Shown here in pieces: positions 7,395 through 13,659 of a stretch of 19,643 nt of DNA. The DNA comes from Thermoplasmata archaeon. GTDB taxonomy: Archaea; Thermoplasmatota; Thermoplasmata; Thermoplasmatales; Thermoplasmataceae. The notes under the pieces are model-generated. The model was given only the letters and a program-made list of their open reading frames with translations, ran no database searches and had not been told where the DNA came from. The position numbers and the translations under genes were made by a program. The number at the start of each line of letters is the position of its first letter. Positions within the stretch are counted from its first letter, which is position 1. The DNA lies in assembly GCA_021797385.1 (NCBI GenBank), contig JAJZZW010000016.1, positions 1 through 19,643 of the forward strand, in the 5' to 3' direction.

Positions 7395-8456
7395 ATGATA
7401 TACAATAAAAATCTGATATTAATAATCATGCCTACCGAGCTATGCAATTTTCGGTGTGTTTATTGTTATGAAAATTTTATTCTTAAAAAGATGGAAACTA
7501 AAACTTTTAACGGTATTAAAAATTAGATATTGAATAGAGCACCTACACTTGAAGAATTAACCATAGATTGGTTTGGAGGAGAGCCCATGCTTGCATATAA
7601 TATAATAAAAGATATAATGCAATTTTCACACCGCTTGTCAGAGAAATACAATTTTACGCTCATATCATCTATGACCACAAATGGTAGTTTACTAACATTA
7701 AAGAAGTTATATGAATTGAATGAGTTGGGAGTTAACCGCTTTCAAATTTCTTTTGATGGAAATCAGGATCTGCACGATAAACTCAGGATAACCAGAGTTG
7801 GAAATGGCTCTTTCAAAATTATATATCGGAATTTAGTGAATCTACATAATAGTAACTTAAGATCATCAATCATAATTCGGCTACATTTAAATAAAAATAA
7901 TTATGAAGGTATATCAAAATTCATCGACAAATTATCAGAGGATTTTGCATATGATGATAGATTTTTGTTATTTATACGTGGGCTATCTAAACTGGGTGGG
8001 AAAAATGACAATGATTTACCGGTTATAGAAAATCCTGAGATAGTGAAAAATATGATAACAACCCTGACATTAAAAGCGAGGAAATTACATTTAACATTGT
8101 ATAGAGATGCTTGTATAATGTGTTATGACGCCTCGTTCTCGGAATATGTTATAAGGTCTGATGGTAGCATACAGAAATGTACTGTAGCCTTATATGACGA
8201 TAAGAATACTATATGGAAAATAAATGAAGATGGAACAGTAAATATAAACACTGATAAATTGACATATTGGGTTAGGGGTCAGTTATCTGGGAATCCGGCA
8301 CAGCTAAAATGCCCACTAAGGTCTAAAAATTGAAATATTCATAAACTATGTAAGGAATCCCAAGGTGAAATTAAAGTATTGCAATATACGGCTATTATAA
8401 ATAGTCTTAGCCTTAATTTGAGTCAAAATGTTTTACTCTTAAATTCAAATAAATAA
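7395..8456 (+). pseudogene. Radical SAM-SPASM peptide maturase-like gene interrupted by in-frame stops
   Basis: One continuous frame runs from ATG 7395 but is broken by TAG at 7524-7526 (codon 44) and TGA at 8331-8333 (codon 313); it closes at TAA 8454-8456. Before the TAG is the CNFRCVYCYE cluster motif (Cys 17, 21, 24). After it come WFGGEP (GGEP at 61-64), TTNGS and QISFDG, typical of peptide-modifying radical SAM enzymes. A SPASM start with Cys 240, 243 and 262 follows, including the CX13GX4C pattern. A CP at 306-307 and a Cys at codon 319, beyond the TGA, resemble the end of a SPASM domain, but the usual CX2CX5CX3C block is missing. The flanks of the TAG join smoothly (GIKN-stop-ILNR), as if a Tyr codon mutated. 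The piece after the TAG (from TTG 7530) lacks the cluster cysteines and should be inactive alone. Confidence 0.75.
8355..8393 (+). repeat. Imperfect direct repeat, copy 2
   Basis: This is the partner of 5826-5862 in the same orientation, about 2.5 kb away. It lies inside the 3' tail of the radical SAM gene, after the second in-frame stop. Confidence 0.5.
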
Positions 8457-8702
8457 TTTGGATAATGTAATTATTTTACTTCTATGAAAAACCTATACTT
8501 AACATTCCTTTATGCCACCGCTAAATAGTTATTCACTTTAGCGTTATCTACTCTATAGTTTTTCACTATTTCCTTCATTGAAAGCTTCTTCAGAATTCCA
8601 AAGTGTAGTTCATTAGTAGTTATAGATAGTTTAAACCTATGCAAATCTAAATAGATATATATAAAGAATAATTTATATAAATATATTAGCAAGGTAATCT
8701 AA
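8457..8702. other. AT-rich intergenic region with small hairpin
   Basis: These 246 bases hold a perfect 7-base inverted repeat, CGCTAAA (8519-8525) with TTTAGCG (8537-8543). At the right end a TATA-like TTTATATAA (about 8673-8682) lies roughly 25 bases before the IS remnant ATG. A 60-codon minus-strand open frame (8510-8692) ends with a helix-turn-helix-like stretch around KLSMKEIVKNYRVDNAKV, but its N-terminal part is low-complexity Tyr/Ile/Leu. It could be a fragment of a transposase or regulator, and I do not call it a gene. Confidence 0.4.
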
Positions 8703-8873
8703 ATGCCTGGAAGAATATGGACCGGTGAGGAGAAGTATAATATTATAATGGAATCATTCCAGAATCCTGATATTACCATAGCAGAGATATGCAGGAACCA
8801 TGGAATAGCTGTATCAATGTTCTACAAATGGAAGGATCAGTTCTTAGAAGGAGGAAGAAAGGAACTGGAATGA
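8703..8873 (+). mobile_element. IS3-type transposase OrfA remnant (N-terminal helix-turn-helix)
   Basis: A 56-codon ORF (ATG 8703, TGA 8871) starts PGRIWTGEEKYNIIMES and continues with AEICRNHGIAVSMFYKWKD, the helix-turn-helix of IS3/IS911 OrfA proteins (HTH_Tnp_1 type). Complete OrfA proteins are about 90-110 residues, with a coiled coil after this domain, and are followed by an OrfB integrase; both are absent here. About 120 bases of debris follow, including a short frame reading YRLYLVDKARRHEYRSDE of unknown origin. I see no convincing terminal inverted repeats. It is most likely a dead fragment. A domesticated small DNA-binding protein is possible, because it has a plausible promoter upstream. 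Confidence 0.65.
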
Positions 8874-8992
8874 TGAGAATAAATCCATGCAGAGAAATGC
8901 CTTTTTCATAACCTATCGATTGTACCTGGTGGATAAGGCCAGGAGACATGAATACAGATCTGATGAATGATAATATTTATTTTTAATGGCCT

Positions 8993-9277
8993 TTATCTTT
9001 TCCCATAGGTTTTATTATAAACTTCATCATGTGTGCCAATTTTTATAAATATGGCCATGCAGTCTTCTTCCTCTATTCTATAGAGTATTACGATTTTTTG
9101 CCTGTTTACTTTTACTGTTCTGTAATTTTTGATACGGCCTGTTTTAGTGGCACCGATATAGGGATTTTCCTTCACCGCATATATTTTCTTTTTAATCTGT
9201 TCTTTGATATTTTTATCTTTAACCTTTTGTATATAATCTTCTATAGCAGATAAATCAATAGAATAATTATCACACAT
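8993..9277 (-). CDS. RelE/ParE-superfamily toxin-like protein
   Basis: This 94-residue basic protein fits the RelE/ParE toxin fold. An N-terminal helical pair (LSAIEDYIQKVKDKNIKEQI) precedes KENPYIGATKTGRIKNYR, then the strands VNRQKIVILYRI and CMAIFIKIGTHDEVY. The NP(Y)xG-turn, basic centre and Gly-Thr-His-x-x-x-Tyr end are usual for the family, whose ribosome-dependent members cut mRNA; ParE members instead target gyrase, and the sequence does not decide between them. The ATG is only five bases after the stop of the upstream DUF4065 gene, so they form one transcript, antitoxin first. No separate promoter or clear Shine-Dalgarno site is visible, so translation is probably coupled. Confidence 0.78.
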   Translation of the reverse strand: MCDNYSIDLSAIEDYIQKVKDKNIKEQIKKKIYAVKENPYIGATKTGRIKNYRTVKVNRQKIVILYRIEEEDCMAIFIKIGTHDEVYNKTYGKR

Positions 9278-9282
9278 TTAAA

Positions 9283-9852
9283 TCATGAAAATAGAGAATC
9301 TATGTCAGAATCATCTTTTATTATATGCCTACCATATATTCCTTTTCGGATATTCTCTTTGTCTATTTCTTCGGCATTTTTCCAGAAATCATCAGAATTA
9401 ACTTCACTGTAAAACCATGCAAAGCTGTCAAGGTCTATAGGATTGTCGAAATCTTCTGCATCGATATAAGGCTCCGTTTTATCTGCCAGTTCCTCAAGTT
9501 CCTTTCCATTTTTATTAATATATGGTTTTATAAGATTATCTATAATAACTGAGGTTTTATTATCTATTTTAAAATCATCATTAATAAGCTCTGATTCCTT
9601 TGCAGGATTGGTACCTGCCTGTTCTTTAATTATAATATCTTCTTCAAGGTCTTCAATGTTTTTTATATCTTCAGAATAAGGACCAAAATAATAACGCTTG
9701 AATGATAGATCAGATAATCTTTTTCCATATTTTTTAACATATTCATATTCAGCAAAATAAGAAAGTTTTTGTAATTTCTTCTGGGACAATGGACCATATT
9801 TGCTTAATAGATATTTAACAAGGTCTACTCCGCTTATTTTTACTTTCTCCAT
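9283..9852 (-). CDS. Panacea (DUF4065/SocA-like) antitoxin
   Basis: This 189-residue acidic protein begins with the DUF4065 pattern. VDLVKYLLSKYGPLSQKKLQKLSYFAEY is the helical start, and FKRYYFGPYSEDI (about 47-59) is the family's typical F-x-x-x-x-x-GP(Y/V) block. The C-terminal third (DADFD/DLDSFAWFY region) is strongly acidic and may bind the basic toxin. Panacea-domain proteins are known antitoxins paired with many unrelated toxins; SocA is a ClpXP adaptor-type member. Here the partner is the RelE/ParE-like gene five bases downstream. The ATG at 9852 has a TATA box (9872-9879) about 24 bases upstream, giving a leaderless mRNA. The domain call is fairly firm; the antitoxin role is inferred from the pairing. 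Confidence 0.8.
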   Translation of the reverse strand: MEKVKISGVDLVKYLLSKYGPLSQKKLQKLSYFAEYEYVKKYGKRLSDLSFKRYYFGPYSEDIKNIEDLEEDIIIKEQAGTNPAKESELINDDFKIDNKTSVIIDNLIKPYINKNGKELEELADKTEPYIDAEDFDNPIDLDSFAWFYSEVNSDDFWKNAEEIDKENIRKGIYGRHIIKDDSDIDSLFS

Positions 9853-9871
9853 ATACTACAATTAAAATCAC

Positions 9872-9879
9872 TATATATA
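9872..9879 (-). promoter_or_regulatory. TATA box of toxin-antitoxin operon
   Basis: TATATATA is centred about 24 bases before the ATG of the DUF4065 gene. No obvious operator dyad accompanies it. Confidence 0.45.
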
Positions 9880-10022
9880 CATTTTTCGTTATAGCATACT
9901 TATAATATAATCCAGTAATTATATAATGTTATTTTTATATTACAAAAACAGGATCGGAAGTATATAAATAAAGAATTGAGAACACTAACCTAGCATGTTA
10001 CTGCATTGAACTTTTATAATCA

Positions 10023-10107
10023 TGCAAGGGACGGGATTTGAACCCGCGAACTCCTTCGAGATAGAATCTTAAGTCCTACACCTTTGGCCAAGCTTAGTTA
10101 CCCTTGC
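10023..10107 (-). tRNA. tRNA-Leu (anticodon UAA)
   Basis: The minus strand gives an 85-base class II tRNA. The acceptor stem GCAAGGG pairs with CCCUUGC and the discriminator is A, with no encoded CCA. The anticodon stem UAGGA/UUCUA closes the loop CUUAAGA, so the anticodon is UAA. A long variable arm (CUC-GAAG-GAG stem-loop) is present, as expected for Leu. The T arm GCGGG/CCCGU holds the UUCAAAU loop. No intron is seen. It marks the right edge of the accessory block. Confidence 0.95.
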
Positions 10108-10200
10108 GTTCCGGTAGTAATATGTTTTTGATTAATAAGTTTTTTTAAGAGCATCCTGAAGAGATAATATAATATTTATATGATATATCACTAAGATATT

Positions 10201-10455
10201 ATGGATGATGAAAATAATAATGCTGTTATGGGATTTAAAATGGAGGAGGAGCCAAAATGGATAAGGGTATCCCTGGATGATGGAGCCGTACTGGAAATTA
10301 AAATGGAAATAATGTCAATCATGAAAGTTGGAAACGATCCAAACACCGGGCTTCCACAGTATGGCATAAATGCAGTACCTATGATAAGAACCATGAAGGT
10401 ACCGAAAGAAGCTATAAAAAAGAAAACTGAAGCTGATAAAGGCCTTTATAGATAG
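10201..10455 (+). CDS. Conserved-looking 84-residue protein of unknown function
   Basis: I do not recognise a family. The protein begins with an acidic Asn/Asp-rich tail (MDDENNNAV). A compact beta-rich core follows, with WIRVSLDDGAVLEIKMEI, a glycine/proline turn (GNDPNTGLPQYG) and VPMIRTMKV, and it ends in a basic helix (VPKEAIKKKTEADK). There is no Cys, signal peptide or membrane segment, so a cytosolic small beta-fold protein is likely. Coding is supported by balanced codon use, a TATA box (ATTTATA, 10174-10180) about 24 bases before the ATG, and a matching position just ahead of two nucleic-acid-binding genes (Lrp-like and Alba). It could be a nucleic-acid or ligand-binding accessory protein, but this is a guess. 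Confidence 0.7.
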   Translation: MDDENNNAVMGFKMEEEPKWIRVSLDDGAVLEIKMEIMSIMKVGNDPNTGLPQYGINAVPMIRTMKVPKEAIKKKTEADKGLYR

Positions 10456-10504
10456 GAAAATATTCGTACAAATAAATTTAAATTATCTACTGAAATAGAG
10501 TAAA

Positions 10505-10894
10505 ATGGATGAAATGGATTTTAAGATTTTAGACATGTTGCGGGAAAATTCAAGAGAAAAAAATATGGAGATAGCAAGAAATTTAAACGTTTCAGAGGGA
10601 ACCATAAGGAAGCGTATATTTAATATGGTAAGTTCCGGTGTAATTCAAAAGTTTACCGTGGAAACTGCCATATCTATTGAGGGTATAGTTTTAATAAAAC
10701 TGGATTCAAGAATAGCAACAAACACAATTAAACTTTTGAAAAACATTTACAGGGATGTTTACGAATTTTCCGGTAGAATTGACGTTGCTGTGAGGATCCT
10801 GAAAAGTACAATTGATGAATTAAATATGGAGGTAGATAAAATCAGAGATATGAGTGGTGTACTGAACACAGATACAATGGTAAGGCTTAAATGA
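10505..10894 (+). CDS. Lrp/AsnC family transcriptional regulator
   Basis: This 129-residue protein starts with the AsnC-type winged helix-turn-helix. MDFKILDMLRENSREKNMEI leads into IARNLNVSEGTIRKRIFNMV (recognition helix around 28-40) and SGVIQKF, the family's typical wing. The remaining 75 or so residues form a short ligand-binding/RAM-like domain (beta-alpha-beta-beta-alpha-beta). The length is at the low end for Lrp proteins (140-160), and the C-terminal domain seems slightly trimmed. Lrp-type regulators commonly sense amino acids and act as oligomers. An AT-rich TATA-like element at about 10477-10484 is 24 bases before the ATG. The target is unknown; autoregulation or control of the adjacent alba is possible. 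Confidence 0.88.
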   Translation: MDEMDFKILDMLRENSREKNMEIARNLNVSEGTIRKRIFNMVSSGVIQKFTVETAISIEGIVLIKLDSRIATNTIKLLKNIYRDVYEFSGRIDVAVRILKSTIDELNMEVDKIRDMSGVLNTDTMVRLK

Positions 10895-10947
10895 AATTTA
10901 ACGATATTATTATATATTCTGAATAAATGTAGAATTGGGTAATTTAC

Positions 10948-11220
10948 ATGTCTGAAGAAAACATAATCTTTGTGGGAAGAAAACCAACTATGAACTATGT
11001 ACTGGCTATTGTGACTCAGTTTAATAATTCTGATATAAATAGAATAGTGATAAAAGCAAGAGGAAAAGCCATAAGCAAGGCAGTTGATATTGCAGAAATT
11101 ACCAAGCATAAATTTATCCAGACAGCAACATATGAAAGCATCAAGCTTGATACAGAAACGCTAGAAGGAGAAAATGGGCCTTCAAACGTTTCATCCATAG
11201 AAATAGTACTTACAAAATAA
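10948..11220 (+). CDS. albA: Alba DNA/RNA-binding protein
   Basis: This 90-residue protein matches Alba (Sac10b family), which coats archaeal DNA and also binds RNA. The hallmark segment VGRKPTMNYVLA (9-20) places R11-K12 where Sulfolobus Alba has the DNA-binding, acetylation-sensitive Lys pair. INRIVIKARGKAISKAVDIAE is the conserved central helix region, and the C-terminal strand SNVSSIEIVLTK ends the fold. Length matches the family (about 90). Within the accepted start, SEEN follows the Met. A TATA-like run at about 10909-10917 lies upstream and a T-rich run follows the stop. It is separated from the Lrp-like gene by 53 bases, so it is probably an independent transcript, expected to be highly expressed. 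Confidence 0.95.
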   Translation: MSEENIIFVGRKPTMNYVLAIVTQFNNSDINRIVIKARGKAISKAVDIAEITKHKFIQTATYESIKLDTETLEGENGPSNVSSIEIVLTK

Positions 11221-11299
11221 ATTTTTATAATGTGTAAAAAAAATTTCTACAAAACCTTAAATCATAATTTTCTATACATAAATATCACTTGGTGTTTCG

Positions 11300-12292
11300 A
11301 TGAAAAACTTCTATGAATGGCAGTATGGTCTCAGGGATAAGATTAATGAGGTTAATTCACGACTTCTTGAATCCATAAAAACTGACCAGAATTATCTGTT
11401 CGATATGGCAAAATATACGATTGATGCCGGCGGCAAAAGGTTCCGACCCCTGCTAACAATACTGTCATATGAAATATCCTGCTACGAGCCATACGAAAAA
11501 ATTCTGGACCTTGCCGCAGGTTACGAATTAATCCATACTGCCAGTCTCATACATGACGACATAATAGACAAATCAAAATACAGACGTGGCCGTGAAACTC
11601 TGTATTCCCGGGATGGTATTGACAATGCCATAGTAGTTGGAGACTATCTTTTTGCAAAGGCATACGAGCTCGGATCCAGATATGGGCCTGAGGTATCAAA
11701 AGTGATGGCTGATGGGTCTTCACATCTTGCTGAGGGTCAGGTTATAGAGGCTTTGAATATAGGAAATCTTTCACTTAGTATTGAAACATATAACAATATA
11801 ATAAAAAATAAGACAGCGTACTTTTTTTCGGCATGTGCAGAGGGTGCAACCATAGCCGGCAGGGCGGATAAAACAGTTAGAAAGAAATTAAGTGATTTTG
11901 CCTTCAACATGGGCATGGCATTTCAAATTACAGATGATATACTGGATATAGTTGGCAATGAAAAGGAAATGGGGAAGCCAACGATGGTAGATTTAAACCA
12001 TGACGTTATAACACTTCCCATAATACACGCCTTATCCCATGTAGATTCTGCAGATATGAAAATACTGGTAAGTATACTGCACGGTCAATATAAAGAAACC
12101 GATTATAAAATTAAATTCAGGGATTTACTTTTTAAATCAGGGTCTCTGGAATATGCTTTCAAGATAGCAAAGGACTATATTCTCAGATCAGTAGAAAATT
12201 TAAACGGTATAGGCAGATCAGAAGACCTGGGTCTATTAATGGACTTGGCACTTATTGTGGTGGATAGAATTAATGAATCAGGAGTGATATAA
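11300..12292 (+). CDS. idsA: Prenyl diphosphate synthase (GGPP-type or longer)
   Basis: This 330-residue trans-prenyltransferase condenses isopentenyl diphosphate onto allylic diphosphates, feeding archaeal ether lipids and/or quinone side chains. GGKRFRP (44-50) binds IPP. The first aspartate-rich motif DDIID is at 86-90, followed by the substrate-binding basic run KYRRGRET (93-100). The second, QITDDILD, is at 209-216. The residue five positions before the first motif is a small Ala (81) within TASLIH rather than a bulky aromatic, which permits long products, so chain length is not settled. The start is supported by GGTG at 11291-11294 and a TATA-like sequence near 11274-11283. The stop overlaps the next gene's ATG by one base (TAATG), so the two are translated from one mRNA. 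Confidence 0.92.
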   Translation: MKNFYEWQYGLRDKINEVNSRLLESIKTDQNYLFDMAKYTIDAGGKRFRPLLTILSYEISCYEPYEKILDLAAGYELIHTASLIHDDIIDKSKYRRGRETLYSRDGIDNAIVVGDYLFAKAYELGSRYGPEVSKVMADGSSHLAEGQVIEALNIGNLSLSIETYNNIIKNKTAYFFSACAEGATIAGRADKTVRKKLSDFAFNMGMAFQITDDILDIVGNEKEMGKPTMVDLNHDVITLPIIHALSHVDSADMKILVSILHGQYKETDYKIKFRDLLFKSGSLEYAFKIAKDYILRSVENLNGIGRSEDLGLLMDLALIVVDRINESGVI

Positions 12293-13452
12293 TGACAAGG
12301 GTATTATTGTATACAGGAAAAGGTGGAGTTGGCAAGACAAGTGTTGCAGCATCTACAGCGTCAATGCTGGCAAAAAACAACAGGAAAACCATAGTGATGT
12401 CAACAGATCCTGCTCATAGCCTCAGTGATTCTCTAAATACAGAAATTAAATCTCAAGCTACAAAGATTTCAGAGAATCTATATGCTCAGGAAATAAATAT
12501 AAACGATGCAATAGAATCACACTGGAAGGATCTCAGGGAGTACCTGACAGCCCTATTCCAGTACCAGGGCCTCGATCCTATTTCAGCAGATGAAATAGCT
12601 ATACTTCCAGGTTTTGAGGAAGCCACATATTTGCTGTACATAAATGATTATATAAAGAACAATGAATACGATGTAATTGTTGTGGACAGTGCCCCGACAG
12701 GAGAGGCATTGAGGATGCTTTCATTTCCCGAGGTTATGCGCTGGTACATGGAAAAGGTATTTCCCATAAGCAGGACTGCTGCCAAAATAGCCAGACCCAT
12801 AATGCGACCTTTCACTGGTATACCCATGCCTAATGACAAGGTATTCAAGAGTGCGGAAACACTTTACGATGACCTGGGCGAAATACATAAAATTCTGGAA
12901 GATCCGGATATCACTTCCATAAGGCTGGTAACCAACGCCGATCAGATGTCTTTCAATGAAACCAAGCGTGCGTTTACATATTTGCTTCTCTATGGATATC
13001 CTGTGGATGCAATAATAGCAAATAAAATATATCCGGAAAATACCGGCGATTTCTTCAGCAATTGGAGGGAAACACAGGCACAAATAATTGGAGAAATCGA
13101 CGCCTCATTTCCAGAAATAAAGGTTTTTAAAAGTTATCTGCAAAACTATGAACTCATGGGCCAGGGGAAGGTGCTCAAATTTGCTCATGACCTTTATGGT
13201 CCCGAGGATCCATATTCCGTCTTTTATAAGGGAAAACCCATAGAATTCACAAGAGAGAATGGCAAAACCACAGTCAAAATGAAGCTTCCATTTGCAGATA
13301 AAGAAAATCTGAATCTGTTTAATAGAGCCGGTGAACTTATTGTTGAGGTAAAAAACTGGAAACGTATACTTTATCTTCCACAGACCATGGCCAATATGCA
13401 ACCTACAGGGGCAGAACTCAAAAACGGTTATCTATATATAACATTAAGTTAA
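12292..13452 (+). CDS. ArsA/Get3-family ATPase with C-terminal HSP20-like domain
   Basis: This 386-residue protein is a SIMIBI-class P-loop ATPase. The deviant Walker A GKGGVGKTS spans 9-17, switch I STDPAHSLSDSL spans 38-49, and switch II VVDSAPTGEALRML spans 131-144. These match ArsA, the arsenite-pump ATPase, and Get3/TRC40, which handles tail-anchored membrane proteins. No cysteine occurs anywhere, so there is neither the arsenite-binding triad of bacterial ArsA nor the zinc CxxC of Get3. The last 75 or so residues (from about 310; TVKMKLPF to YLYITLS) form a beta-sandwich-like segment of the ArsA_HSP20 type, suggesting chaperone work rather than metal export. No arsenite permease is nearby. 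It overlaps the prenyl synthase by one base and is followed by a 61-residue gene after nine bases. Confidence 0.9.
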   Translation: MTRVLLYTGKGGVGKTSVAASTASMLAKNNRKTIVMSTDPAHSLSDSLNTEIKSQATKISENLYAQEININDAIESHWKDLREYLTALFQYQGLDPISADEIAILPGFEEATYLLYINDYIKNNEYDVIVVDSAPTGEALRMLSFPEVMRWYMEKVFPISRTAAKIARPIMRPFTGIPMPNDKVFKSAETLYDDLGEIHKILEDPDITSIRLVTNADQMSFNETKRAFTYLLLYGYPVDAIIANKIYPENTGDFFSNWRETQAQIIGEIDASFPEIKVFKSYLQNYELMGQGKVLKFAHDLYGPEDPYSVFYKGKPIEFTRENGKTTVKMKLPFADKENLNLFNRAGELIVEVKNWKRILYLPQTMANMQPTGAELKNGYLYITLS

Positions 13453-13461
13453 TTACTGGAT

Positions 13462-13647
13462 ATGGATAAAAAAACAGTAATACAGATAAATATAGAGGTA
13501 CCACGTATTGTTGGAACTGCCCTCCAGGAAGGCAAAAAGTTTTTTGATGGTGGACTTGAGCTTTTAAGGTTCGGTTCCAGGATGCTTAACAACAATGTAT
13601 CACCTGCAGAACCGGTAAAAAAATTAAAGAAAATAGATATAAAATAG
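13462..13647 (+). CDS. Small 61-residue protein, operon partner of the ArsA-like ATPase
   Basis: This is not a recognised family. The protein starts with a strand-like IQINIEVP. A segment rich in Gly and hydrophobic residues follows (IVGTALQEGKKFFDGGLELLRFG), which could form an amphipathic helix. It ends in a basic tail (KKLKKIDIK). There is no Cys. It begins nine bases after the ATPase stop, in the same direction, with no promoter of its own, and its coding pattern resembles that of the neighbours, so it is probably the third gene of the operon. An adaptor or membrane-associated partner of the ATPase is a reasonable guess from position and amphipathicity, but nothing in the sequence proves it. 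Only 12 bases separate it from the convergent taw1 stop. Confidence 0.65.
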   Translation: MDKKTVIQINIEVPRIVGTALQEGKKFFDGGLELLRFGSRMLNNNVSPAEPVKKLKKIDIK

Positions 13648-13659
13648 ATATGCCAATGC

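Noticed and set aside
7524..7526. TAG read as pyrrolysine
   Set aside because: No pyl gene or other TAG-rich gene is visible, the upstream motif suggests a Tyr at this site, and the second stop is TGA; simple mutation is more likely.
8510..8692. 60-codon minus-strand ORF with helix-turn-helix-like end
   Set aside because: The N-terminal half is low-complexity AT-driven sequence and no family is recognisable; noted as a possible fragment only.
3812..10045. Shared 14-base sequence CGGGATTTGAACCC in both tRNAs as integration att sites
   Set aside because: It is the conserved T arm present in most tRNAs, so the match is expected without any integration event.
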